This document shows positions 33,389 to 41,616 of a DNA stretch of 64,000 nucleotides, in pieces (positions within the stretch are counted from its first letter, which is position 1; every line of letters begins with the position of its first letter). A program made the translations under genes and the position numbers. The notes below the pieces were generated by a model. The model did not search any database. It worked only from the letters and a program-made list of their open reading frames with translations, and was not told the origin of the DNA. Source of the stretch: Sphingomonas sp. IC-56. GTDB lineage: Bacteria; Pseudomonadota; Alphaproteobacteria; Sphingomonadales; Sphingomonadaceae. Location of the stretch: the NCBI RefSeq assembly GCF_021043375.1, contig NZ_JAJNDV010000006.1:1-64000 (forward strand), read 5' to 3'.

Positions 33389-33701
33389 GCCCCCAACGCA
33401 GATGCGGGACGAGATCGGGTGGACACAGCGCCGTTGAATCGGAAGCTGAACGTACGGCCGAACTTGAGCTACGACCTGATATCTCTGGCCGGCTAGAAGT
33501 GGGTCTTTGCGACCGCGTAGCTGCCGATCAGCTTCCGCCCCCCCCTCCCCGCTCGCACGATGCTGGAGTAATCCCGAAGAGGCCGAGCATCGAAACTGCA
33601 GGCTGATCCCAACTGACGGCCGACGATCTTCGTTGAGCGCGATTCTTGCGGCGCCTGAAGAGACTCTCGATTGAGAAGGTCGCACCGGTCGCGCAGCACT
33701 C
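33389..33701. other. Intergenic, 313 bases, no gene seen
   Basis: This lies between two convergent genes. It contains a C-run near 33538-33550 but no convincing frame, hairpin terminator or repeat. Confidence 0.55.
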
Positions 33702-34280
33702 CTAATGGAGCGGCTTGACTGCATGATAGAAGTGATTCTCTTCTTCATGGCAGCCGATCAGGCGCAATCCTGATTCCTCAAGAAGACGACGATACTCCTG
33801 CTTGCCGAGTGATTGCGATTGCCGCTTGGTCAGCACGTCCTGCCATTTACAAGTCTGCCAGGGGGCAGTGAACAAAAAATGCCCTCCCGGTCTGAGAGCA
33901 TTCGCCACCTGATGAATGACTTGGCGCTGGTCGTTCGCGGAGAGCAGGAACACCAGACCGATTGACACAGCCGCATCGAAAACTTGGTGAAAGTAGACGC
34001 TGTCCTGCGCCGCCTCACAGGCGCTGTGCGCGTTAGGAAACCTGCGGCGAAACGCCGACAACAACGAAGGCGATGCGTCGATCCCATAAACAGAGAAGCC
34101 ATCCTCGATCAGTGCGTGCGCGATCGGCAACCCCGACCCACAACCAACATCTACGACTAAACTCGATGGCGGCAGATTGGCTCTTGCCCAAGACCGAACG
34201 AAAGTAGCTCCGATGTCGGATCGAGCGGCCATAAACTGCTCCGCGACCTCCTCATAACCCTCAGACTGGTCGAGCGTCAT
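33702..34280 (-). CDS. Class I SAM-dependent methyltransferase
   Basis: A 192-residue Rossmann-fold methyltransferase. Motif I is VVDVGCGSGLP (about 42-52), the acidic end of strand 2 is YGIDAS (about 64-69), motif II/III region is FDAAVSIGLVFLL (about 103-115), and LRPGGHFLFTAPW follows. This is the small UbiE/Methyltransf_11/25 shape. The substrate is unknown and no pathway neighbours help. Base composition is less GC-rich than flanking operons, consistent with an accessory gene. Confidence 0.88.
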   Translation of the reverse strand: MTLDQSEGYEEVAEQFMAARSDIGATFVRSWARANLPPSSLVVDVGCGSGLPIAHALIEDGFSVYGIDASPSLLSAFRRRFPNAHSACEAAQDSVYFHQVFDAAVSIGLVFLLSANDQRQVIHQVANALRPGGHFLFTAPWQTCKWQDVLTKRQSQSLGKQEYRRLLEESGLRLIGCHEEENHFYHAVKPLH

Positions 34281-34919
34281 TCTGCGGACCTCCGGAAACG
34301 CGCAACAGTTACAACAGCTGGAGTAAAAAGCGACTAGCCGGAACGCCGATGTCCACAGCGTAGCGCACGCCCGACATGCTGATGGCGGTGCTGCGACTTG
34401 GTGGTTCCACGCTCAACAGAGCGGCCGCTTCCTGTCCTGTCGCTCCCCAACGTTCCCAGTGCCCCTCCCACCTAAATCGAGACTTACTCCACCGGCGCGC
34501 TGACGCGGGAAAGAATCTCCCAGCTATACTTGGTGGCAGCCACTACGGCCTGACTCAGAAGCGGAGCGTCAGTCTTCGGCCCCTGTCGATATGGCACGCC
34601 ATTGCTGGCGCGCCGCGGCATCAGCCATTCCACCGACGCCTCGCGCTGCCATCATAATGTCAACGGCAAGCATTAGCCGGCGCTATCCGTCTGTTGTACA
34701 CTACTGCGGCTCGCCATGCAGCCGCCAAGCGAAGTCTTCGCCATCGACGAAGCCACTCCACATGGCCTTCGTTTCGCGTTGCGCATGGCTAATAGAGCTA
34801 ACCGCTCCATGGCCGCTTATACAACTTTGTGCCCGATAGCTTACGGGTGTACAAGCAGACGACCCGTTGCGGACGTCTACAAATCATGAGACACTCGTCG
34901 CACCAGATGGAGACATCTC
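34281..34919. other. Intergenic, 639 bases, no clear gene
   Basis: Several short frames exist on both strands; none has start signals with protein-like composition. A minus-strand stretch near 34700-34770 reads as a plausible short C-terminus (Trp-Ser-Gly-Phe-Val-Asp-Gly-Glu-Asp) but has no start and may be debris. No repeats were found. Confidence 0.45.
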
Positions 34920-35123
34920 ATGGGCAACGCAAATGTGATGGTGATGCGGCGAGCAGTAATCTTATGGGTCGGCGCGGGTCTCCTGCTCGGTTTCAACATC
35001 TTCGCTGCTTCTCAAGCGAGCTATGAGCTCACGATGTGGGCACCTGTGCTCTCGGCAGCTTTTTCGATCTTCGGCATCGTTTTCGGTGTGTGGGCAGCTC
35101 GCAAGGTGACTGTTCGAGCTTAG
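34920..35123 (+). CDS. Small membrane protein (67 aa), hypothetical
   Basis: Two hydrophobic helices (about 10-30 and 39-60) with a basic N-terminus and a basic end (Ala-Arg-Lys-Val-Thr-Val-Arg-Ala). ATG 34920 is preceded by GGAG at 8-base spacing, which favours real translation. The family is not recognised. It stands alone. Confidence 0.5.
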   Translation: MGNANVMVMRRAVILWVGAGLLLGFNIFAASQASYELTMWAPVLSAAFSIFGIVFGVWAARKVTVRA

Positions 35124-35336
35124 CGGCAAGGGAGCTTCGCACCGTCGAGGCACTGCAAACCGGAAAGCTACGCCAGGAGCAGACGGTCCCGTTCCACCCC
35201 AATCCTCTCCGATTGACCTGCTCGCAAATCAAAGCCGCCGTCCGTCCGTCCAGCCAGCGCTGCAACTGCAGCAAAAGCCTGTTTGCGGACCTGGGCTAGG
35301 CCGCCGCACCTTAAATCGCGGCAAAAACGAGATTTC

Positions 35337-35851
35337 TTACGGCTGTCGAGCCGGCGAGCGCGTCCGAACTAACCGGAATGCCACCTCGTTGGTAGTACCG
35401 TTCTCATTAATCCGCACCCACATCGTGAGCGCATTCGGGCCCGTGCGTTCGACCGTCACCCCGTCGAAGAACCACCGGTCTTTTTCTACCGCCACGAGCG
35501 GGAAGATTACGGGCTTACCCGTCCTATCCTCCCAGCCACTCATGTCTGGGTTGAAGTGCCGGACCCGATAGGCGAGCGACCTCCGCAGCGGAACGTAATC
35601 GACGATCTCTGTGAACGCGGCGCCATCCTTGCCGTCTGTCATCACGAAATGGCCTGTGATCCGGCCCCAAGTGGCGCAGAGTAGGTTTCGGTCACGTCGG
35701 CACCCATTTCCGTGCCGACCCAACTCCCTGCTAACCAGGCTAGTTGATCTATCGACGCTGGCGGCGAGGTACCGTCACCGAGCGAGCGAGTGTTCTGCGC
35801 TGTGGCGGGGGTGGCCACCGCGAGGATAATGGCGATCAAGGTTCGCTTCAC
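35337..35851 (-). pseudogene. Frameshifted DUF6265-like exported protein gene
   Basis: Two overlapping minus-strand frames make one protein. The first, from GTG 35851 (GAGG six bases upstream), encodes a signal peptide ending Ala-Thr-Ala-Gln and LAWLAGSWVGTEMG...TYSAPLG, then goes out of frame. The second resumes at RITGHFVMTDGKDGAAFTEIVDY and runs to 35337. One missing G in the run at about 35664-35668 explains the break (Leu-Gly-Gly-Arg-Ile expected). The intact protein would be about 170 residues, a DUF6265-type periplasmic protein of unknown role. It could be a true pseudogene or a homopolymer sequencing error. Confidence 0.75.
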
Positions 35852-36458
35852 GGCTCGCCTCCCCACTGTGTCAGATCAGCTTAGTAGCGCCACAGAACTA
35901 TTTCACCCGTCAATGTGACTATTTGCCTCGGCCTTTCCGATCTAGCTAGGTCGCCTGTCGTCAACTCCGACGCCCTCAGAACGGCAGCTTCTGCCCGATC
36001 GGCCATACCGGCTGACGCTCGGTGGCAGCCGCACGCAATCATTCGGCCCTCTGCCGGGCTTTGGGCAAGAAGGTGATCAAGACGATCCAGAAGATCGCCG
36101 CAGCGATCATGTGGAGGCGGGGTAATTTGCCATAGCCGTCGTAAATCGCGAGGTCTCCTTCGATTACGACGTAAGTCACGACATGTTTGCCGACGTTTCA
36201 GATCAGCGAGCTTCAGTCCGCGTTGGTAATAGTGCCATGATCCCTTCGCTGGTGCGTTGCATTCCGCACAGCATCGCTGAGTAGCAACGTCTGCCGCCCC
36301 CTCCCGCTAGATCGAAAGCCGCCATTCCGCTTTCCACCAGCAGCGGATTTTGCGGCCGGCAAGGCCAACTGCAGCAACAGCCTCGCTTAAGCTTTCGCTC
36401 GGTAGCGAGCGAAGCATCAGGTAGTTAGTCGCGCTCGTTCCTACTGGCCGGAGGCGGG
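35852..36458. other. Intergenic, 607 bases, one possible tiny gene
   Basis: Mostly featureless. A 46-codon minus-strand frame at 36039-36179 encodes a short polar start and one good membrane helix and is listed separately. No promoter or terminator could be assigned. Confidence 0.5.
36039..36179 (-). CDS. Possible 46-aa single-helix protein or gene remnant
   Basis: GTG 36179 to TGA 36039. About 25 polar residues are followed by HMIAAAIFWIVLITFLP and a short basic/acidic tail. The composition resembles the end of a membrane protein more than random DNA. No ribosome site is visible, and a stop lies six codons before the start, so it may be a decayed gene's 3' end. Confidence 0.25.
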   Translation of the reverse strand: MTYVVIEGDLAIYDGYGKLPRLHMIAAAIFWIVLITFLPKARQRAE

Positions 36459-37778
36459 CTAGAGCAGAATCCGGAACAGAGCACCGCCGCCCGGCGCATC
36501 GCGTACATCGATCGTTCCGCCGTGCGCGACGACGATCTGCCGGGCAAGGTTCAGACCGACTCCGGTTCCCGACCCGCGCGTCGTGAAGAACGGAAGAAAC
36601 ACGTCCTGCCGCAGGCCCTCAGGGATCCCCGGGCCGTTGTCCTCAACTTCGATTGCGGTGCCGTGCTGGTCGTCGAGGATGCGCAGCACCAGGCGCGGTG
36701 TCCGGTCGCCATCCCGCACCGCCTGCGCGCCGTTGCGCAACAGGTTAATCAGCACCTGCGCCATCAGGTCAGGGTCCGCGTCGAGCACCACCGTCTCGGG
36801 CTCCACCTCCACCAGCAGCGGCACGCCGGGCGATTGCGCTGCGAACAACCGGGCGAGTTCCTCAACCCAGGGATGCGCCGCAAAGGCGATGCGCTTGATC
36901 TCGGGCGTGCGGGCGACGGCGCGGTACGCTTCGATGAACTTGCCCAACCCGGCCGCCCGGCGCGCCAGCGTCGCGACAGCCAGCCGGGCATCGCTGATGC
37001 GTGGATCGTTCAGGCTGGCACCCGCCAGCAGTTCGTCGGCGGTAGCGGCCAGCGAGGTCACCGGGGTGAGCGAATTGAGAATCTCGTGAGTCAGGACACG
37101 AACCAGATCTGTCTGCGCGGCCACCTCCGCGGTGTCGAGCGTCCCGCCGAGCGGTTGCACCGTGACCACGCGAGTGCGGTGCCCCAACCGATCGAGCGAC
37201 GTCGAGCGGACGAGCACCCGCTGCGGACGGCCGTCGATGACGGTGATCAGCAACTCGTCCCGCCCGGCCTCTGCCGCCAACCGTTTGACAAAGGTCGCGC
37301 CATAATCGGCGAAGCCTTCGGCAGTGGTACCGGCCGCCGCGAACAGCCGCCGCGCGGCCTTGTTGGCCAAGCTGACATGCCCCTCCGGATCAATCGTGAG
37401 CACGGCCACAGGCATGTCGTCAATCAAAGCTTCTAGGTAGCGTAACTCGCCGGTCAGGCGGTCCTGCTCGGCCCGGAACCGCGCCATTGCCCCATTGAGC
37501 GCGCTGGAAAGTTGGCCGAACCCCGCGCCGGCCGCTGCATCGAACCGCAGCGACGTGTCGCCGAACCGCAGCGCCTCGACGAAAAGCGCCACGGCCCGGT
37601 TCGTGCGGGTCACGTGCCGCCACAGCCCGGCAAAGGCGCCTGCGGTCAGCCCCAGCGCGACGATCCGGGCCGCACCTAGGCCCGGCGTCAGCAGCGCGGC
37701 GACCAGCGCGAGCACCGTCAGCCCCAGCAGGACGATCCAGCCGATCAGTCCTGCAGTGAAGCGCCGGTCAAAGCCCAT
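36459..37778 (-). CDS. NtrY-like sensor histidine kinase of the efflux cassette
   Basis: A 439-residue kinase. Two close N-terminal membrane helices (about 8-31 and 36-54) leave almost no periplasmic sensor, so it probably senses within the membrane or cytoplasm. A HAMP-like linker (about 55-108) and a PAS domain (about 112-212) follow. The H-box has His231 (VLTHEILNSLTP), the NtrY/YgiY-like form. The ATPase domain has the N-box LINLLRNGAQAV, VEDNGPGIP and a G2 with GSGTGVGLNLAR. ATG 37778 overlaps the regulator gene by 11 bases, so they are coupled. Such pairs commonly sit beside HlyD-MacB-FtsX export genes. Confidence 0.92.
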   Translation of the reverse strand: MGFDRRFTAGLIGWIVLLGLTVLALVAALLTPGLGAARIVALGLTAGAFAGLWRHVTRTNRAVALFVEALRFGDTSLRFDAAAGAGFGQLSSALNGAMARFRAEQDRLTGELRYLEALIDDMPVAVLTIDPEGHVSLANKAARRLFAAAGTTAEGFADYGATFVKRLAAEAGRDELLITVIDGRPQRVLVRSTSLDRLGHRTRVVTVQPLGGTLDTAEVAAQTDLVRVLTHEILNSLTPVTSLAATADELLAGASLNDPRISDARLAVATLARRAAGLGKFIEAYRAVARTPEIKRIAFAAHPWVEELARLFAAQSPGVPLLVEVEPETVVLDADPDLMAQVLINLLRNGAQAVRDGDRTPRLVLRILDDQHGTAIEVEDNGPGIPEGLRQDVFLPFFTTRGSGTGVGLNLARQIVVAHGGTIDVRDAPGGGALFRILL

Positions 37779-39156
37779 GCTTCTCCATTCGCCGATAGAG
37801 CGCGGCCCGCGAAAGCCCGAGTTCGCCCGCGGCCAGCGAGATGTTGTAGCCATGCTTGCGTAGCGCTTCCTCGACGAGCCGCCGCTCGACCCGGTCCAGG
37901 TTGAGATCGTCCAGCGGCGGAGGCGCGGCCACGGGAGCGATGCGCGGAGCCGCCGATGCCAGTGCGAAATCCTCGGGCTCCAGCGCCTGGTCCTCGCGCG
38001 CCAGGATAACCGCGCGCTCCAGTGCATGGCGCAGCGCGCGAACGTTGCCGGGCCAGTCATGCGCCAGCAGCGCCCGTTCCGCCGCCGGACCAAGCCGTGG
38101 CAGCGCCCGCCCGTATCGCTTGGCATAGTGACCAAGATAGTGGCCGATCAGCTCGGGCACGTCCTCGGGCCGGTCGCGCAGCGGCGGCAGGTCGATCTCG
38201 ACCGTGTTGAGCCGGAACAGCAGGTCCTGTCTGAAATGCGCCTCGTCGCGCAGCTTTTCCGGAGGAAGGTTGGTGGCGGCGATCACACGGATGTCGACGG
38301 GCACCGGCTTGTTCGCGCCCACCGGCGTGACCTGGCGCTGCTCCAGCGCGGTCAGCAGCTTGGGCTGGAGCCGCAGCGGCAGGTTGCCGATCTCATCCAG
38401 GAACAGCGTGCCGCCATCGGCCGCCTGAATGCGGCCGACGCGGTCGGCACGCGCGTCCGTGAAGGCACCCTTCACATGCCCGAACAGTTCGGAGTCGATC
38501 AGTTCCTCCGATACCGCGCCCAGGTCGACCGTCAGCATCACCTTGTCCGCGCGCAGCGATTGGCGGTGAAGCTCGCGTGCAACCAGTTCCTTGCCGGTCC
38601 CGTTCTCCCCCAGCACCAGCACGTTGGCGTCGGTAGGGCCCGCGCGCGCGATCAGCGAATGCACCCTCGCCATTGCCGGAGACCGCCCAAGCAGCGTCGA
38701 TCCCGCCGCCCCGGCGATCGGTGGCGTCGCGCCCCCGCGTCCCGCCGCCACCCTTGATCGGCGTAGCGCCGCCGCGGTGCGCACCGTCGCCAGCAGCTTC
38801 TCGTTCGACCAGGGCTTAGAGACGAAATCGGTCGCGCCGCGCTTCATCGCCGCCACTGCCACTTGGATACCGGCATGCGCGGTGATCATCACCACCACCA
38901 TCTCCGGATCGATGGCCAGCAGCTTGTCGAGCCAGGCGAGCCCTTCCGCCGCATCGGTCGCTCCCCGTGCGAAATTGGCGTCCAGCAGCACCACGTCGGG
39001 GGTCCGCGCCCGGATCAGCGGTAGCGCCTCGTCCGGGCTGCGCGCGGTGGCCACATCCGCGAACAGCCGCCGCAGCAGTAGTTGCGCGGCGACGAGGATG
39101 TCCTCGTCGTCGTCGATCACCACGCAGAACCCGTATTCCGGCCCGTCCGCCATCAT
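37768..39156 (-). CDS. NtrC-family sigma-54-dependent response regulator
   Basis: A 462-residue three-domain activator. The receiver domain (about 1-125) has phospho-acceptor Asp59 (VVLLDANF) and acidic pocket DDDED. The AAA+ sigma-54 interaction domain (about 155-385) has Walker [22 protein letters not shown] and Arg fingers. A Fis-type helix-turn-helix closes the protein ([24 protein letters not shown]). The sigma-54 loop reads GAFTDA rather than GAFTGA, a variant I associate with regulators next to ABC-export cassettes. ATG 39156 follows GGAG at 8 bases. A sigma-54-like promoter lies just upstream and another drives the divergent operon, so it probably activates both. Confidence 0.94.
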   Translation of the reverse strand: MMADGPEYGFCVVIDDDEDILVAAQLLLRRLFADVATARSPDEALPLIRARTPDVVLLDANFARGATDAAEGLAWLDKLLAIDPEMVVVMITAHAGIQVAVAAMKRGATDFVSKPWSNEKLLATVRTAAALRRSRVAAGRGGATPPIAGAAGSTLLGRSPAMARVHSLIARAGPTDANVLVLGENGTGKELVARELHRQSLRADKVMLTVDLGAVSEELIDSELFGHVKGAFTDARADRVGRIQAADGGTLFLDEIGNLPLRLQPKLLTALEQRQVTPVGANKPVPVDIRVIAATNLPPEKLRDEAHFRQDLLFRLNTVEIDLPPLRDRPEDVPELIGHYLGHYAKRYGRALPRLGPAAERALLAHDWPGNVRALRHALERAVILAREDQALEPEDFALASAAPRIAPVAAPPPLDDLNLDRVERRLVEEALRKHGYNISLAAGELGLSRAALYRRMEKHGL

Positions 39157-39204
39157 CCACCCCGCTCCCGACGCATCTCGTACTGCGAGCGCCGCGAGGG
39201 GCCA

Positions 39205-39221
39205 ATCAAATTGCGTGCCAA
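39205..39221 (-). promoter_or_regulatory. Possible sigma-54 promoter for the two-component genes
   Basis: On the minus strand, TTGGCACGCAATTTGAT: a perfect -24 element (TGGCACG) then TTGA where TTGC is ideal, with the correct 10 bases between GG and the -12 pair. The predicted start is about 38 bases before the regulator ATG. Confidence 0.5.
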
Positions 39222-39254
39222 TCGGAAGCGCGCGTGGGGCCGCACGTGCTCGAC

Positions 39255-39271
39255 TTGGCACGACATGTGCT
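39255..39271 (+). promoter_or_regulatory. Sigma-54 promoter of the export operon
   Basis: TTGGCACGACATGTGCT has GG at 39257-39258 (-24) and GC at 39269-39270 (-12), exactly ten bases apart, with the TGGCACG consensus. The start is predicted near 39282, just before the Shine-Dalgarno AAGGAGG of the first gene. Confidence 0.8.
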
Positions 39272-39296
39272 GATGACCGGCAAGGAGGTTGTTTGC

Positions 39297-39569
39297 ATGT
39301 ACGGTTGGTCTTCCAGTTCCAAAGCAAGGCTGTTGCTGGTCCCGCTGGCGCTCGCCGCCGCGGTGGCGTTCGCACCCTCCGCGCCACTCGTGCTGGCTAT
39401 TGACGTGCAGGGCGGACGCGAAGGTCACGCCATGTTCCGCATCGGCTTCGCCTCGGTCCGCATCGTGTTCGGTTCCGAACAGCGCTGCCCGGATTCGGAC
39501 AGTTGTGCCGCCTCGAAAAGTGCCGGCGTCTCGGCGGCCAGGCTGGCACGCGGTTTGCTGAAGCTATGA
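39297..39569 (+). CDS. Small exported or membrane-anchored protein, first gene of the sigma-54 export operon
   Basis: A 90-residue protein of no family I recognise. A Ser/Lys-rich start precedes a strong hydrophobic segment (about 11-34) that could be a signal peptide or anchor. The rest is short, with two cysteines (64 and 70) that could form a disulfide, and an Ala/Arg-rich amphipathic end. ATG 39297 has an excellent AAGGAGG at 8-base spacing, and the stop overlaps the adaptor start (ATGA), both strong signs of a real, coupled gene. Possible roles are an accessory subunit, a sensor of envelope stress or a substrate of the exporter; none is shown by sequence. Confidence 0.75.
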   Translation: MYGWSSSSKARLLLVPLALAAAVAFAPSAPLVLAIDVQGGREGHAMFRIGFASVRIVFGSEQRCPDSDSCAASKSAGVSAARLARGLLKL

Positions 39570-40882
39570 ACATGAGCGTGGTTCGCATGGATCAGACGAG
39601 CACCGGGGATCGACCGGTCACCGGCAGCGGCATGGATGCGACAGTGGCTTCCACTCGCTGGCCGCTCTGGCTCAGAGGGGCGATCGCCGGTGTTACGCTG
39701 TTGCTTGCTGCGGCGCTGTTCTGGTGGTTCGCGCCCGCGAACGACAGCCAGACGGTCGGGGCCGACCACGTCACCATCTCCACCGTCACACGCGGCACAT
39801 TCGACGACTTCATCCCCTTGCGCGCTCGCGTAACCCCGCTGCTGACCGTGTATATCGACGCGGTCGAGGGGGGGCGCGTCGAAAAGATGCTGGTCGAGGA
39901 TGGCGCCACGGTTGCCAAGGACCAGCCGATCGCGCTGCTCTCCAACGCCGAGCTCCAGCTGTCGACGCTCGCCCGCCAGACCGAGGTCGAACAGCAGATC
40001 AACAATATGCGCAGTCAGGAACTGGCGCTCGCCCAGACTCGCCTGACCAACGAACGCGCCGTACTCGAGGCCGATCTCGCGCTCGACAAGGCCCGCCGCC
40101 AATATGACCGCGAGCGCCCGCTAGCCGCGCGCGGCTTCGTCACCGCCAAGCAGTTCGACGACACCGCCGCCGACTATCGCTACCAGCAGCGCCGCCTCGC
40201 CGCGCTCAAGCGCAGCCAGTCGACCGACGCCCGCCTCCAGACCAGCCAGCTCTCGCAGCAGCAGGCGGCGGCCCAATCGATGCAATCTGGCCTCGCCATC
40301 GCCCGCGCCAATCTCGACGCACTCCAACTGCGCGCGCCGGTCGCGGGTCAGCTCTCGGGCTTCTCGGTCCAGGTCGGCCAGTCGCTCCAGCGCGGGGAGC
40401 GGGTGGGGCAGATCGACAGCCCGGGCCGCAACAAGCTTATCGCCGGCATCGACGAATATTATCTCGGCCGCGTCCAGCTTGGCCAGGCGGCCGCGATCGA
40501 CTGGGCCGGCACCCGCTTCCAGGCCCGCATCACCAAGATCTATCCCCAGGTCCAGAACGGCCAGTTCCAGATCGACCTGCAATTCCTTGGCGCCGAGCCC
40601 AAACAGCTCCAGCGCGGCCAGACGATGCAGGCCCGCCTCACGCTCGGCGATCCCGCACCTGCGCTGCTCGTGCCGAACGGCGCCTTCTACAACGAGACCG
40701 GCGGCAGCTGGATCTTCGTGGTGGCGCCCGATGGCCGCTCGGCGGTGAAGCGCCCGGTGCGCCTCGGCCGCCGCAACGCCGACTTCATCGAAGTCCTTGA
40801 AGGGCTCGATCACGGGGAGAAGGTGCTGACCTCACCCTATACCGGCTACGCCGACAAGACGCGCCTGGACCTGACCAAATGA
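39566..40882 (+). CDS. HlyD-family periplasmic adaptor of a MacB-type exporter
   Basis: A 438-residue membrane fusion protein. A cytoplasmic tail (about 1-32) and one membrane helix (about 34-56) precede a lipoyl half near VYIDAVEGGRVEKMLVEDG. A long Gln/Arg/Ala coiled coil (about 125-245) is followed by the second lipoyl half (LQLRAPVAGQLSGF), a beta-barrel and a membrane-proximal domain. It bridges the inner-membrane ABC permease to an outer-membrane factor, and no outer-membrane gene is in this operon. ATG 39566 overlaps the upstream stop; 29 bases separate it from the ATPase gene. Confidence 0.9.
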   Translation: MNMSVVRMDQTSTGDRPVTGSGMDATVASTRWPLWLRGAIAGVTLLLAAALFWWFAPANDSQTVGADHVTISTVTRGTFDDFIPLRARVTPLLTVYIDAVEGGRVEKMLVEDGATVAKDQPIALLSNAELQLSTLARQTEVEQQINNMRSQELALAQTRLTNERAVLEADLALDKARRQYDRERPLAARGFVTAKQFDDTAADYRYQQRRLAALKRSQSTDARLQTSQLSQQQAAAQSMQSGLAIARANLDALQLRAPVAGQLSGFSVQVGQSLQRGERVGQIDSPGRNKLIAGIDEYYLGRVQLGQAAAIDWAGTRFQARITKIYPQVQNGQFQIDLQFLGAEPKQLQRGQTMQARLTLGDPAPALLVPNGAFYNETGGSWIFVVAPDGRSAVKRPVRLGRRNADFIEVLEGLDHGEKVLTSPYTGYADKTRLDLTK

Positions 40883-40910
40883 TGGAAGGCCAACTAGAAA
40901 AGGAACGCCG

Positions 40911-41591
40911 ATGCTGAAGATGCGCGAACTCTCCAAGGTGTACCGCACCGACACCGTCCAGACGACTGCGCTGGATGCGATCGACCTCGACATCGCCGAC
41001 GGCGAGTTCGTAGCGATCATGGGGCCGTCGGGGTGCGGCAAGTCGACGCTGCTCAACATGATCGGCATGCTCGATAGCCCGTCGAGCGGCTCCTACGACT
41101 TCAACGGCAAGGAAGTGGCGGGGCTGTCGGAGGGCAAGCTGGCCGATGTCCGCAAGGAGAGCATCGGCTTCATCTTCCAGAGCTTCAACCTGGTCGACGA
41201 ACTCAGCGTCCGCGACAATGTCGAACTCGCGCTGCTCTATCACAAGGTTCCAGCTGCCGAGCGCCGCGCCCGCGTAGACGCGGTGATGGACCGGGTCGGC
41301 ATCGCCCACCGCGCCAAGCACCGGCCCAGCCAGTTGTCGGGCGGACAGCAGCAGCGTGTCGCCGTGGCGCGCGCGCTGGTCGCCAGTCCGAAGCTGATCC
41401 TGGCCGACGAACCCACCGGCAACCTCGACACCCAGCATGGCGAGGAGGTGATGCTCATGCTCCAGACGCTGAACCAGGAGGGCTCGACCATCGTCATGGT
41501 CACGCACTCGCCCGCACACGCGGATTATGCAGGGCGCATCGTCAGCATGCTCGATGGGCGCATCCTGCAGGAGCGGCGGCGCGCGGCGTGA
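40911..41591 (+). CDS. ABC transporter ATPase, MacB/LolD type
   Basis: A 226-residue nucleotide-binding subunit. Walker A is GPSGCGKST, the Q-loop FQSFNL, the signature LSGGQQQR, Walker B LILADEP and the switch His in VTHSPAHA. The length equals a stand-alone LolD/MacB ATPase. GGAACG precedes the ATG. The following FtsX-type permease is its partner, making a mechanotransmission-type exporter with the HlyD protein. Confidence 0.95.
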   Translation: MLKMRELSKVYRTDTVQTTALDAIDLDIADGEFVAIMGPSGCGKSTLLNMIGMLDSPSSGSYDFNGKEVAGLSEGKLADVRKESIGFIFQSFNLVDELSVRDNVELALLYHKVPAAERRARVDAVMDRVGIAHRAKHRPSQLSGGQQQRVAVARALVASPKLILADEPTGNLDTQHGEEVMLMLQTLNQEGSTIVMVTHSPAHADYAGRIVSMLDGRILQERRRAA

Positions 41592-41616
41592 AGCTGGTTT
41601 GAGGGGGGGGCAAAAG

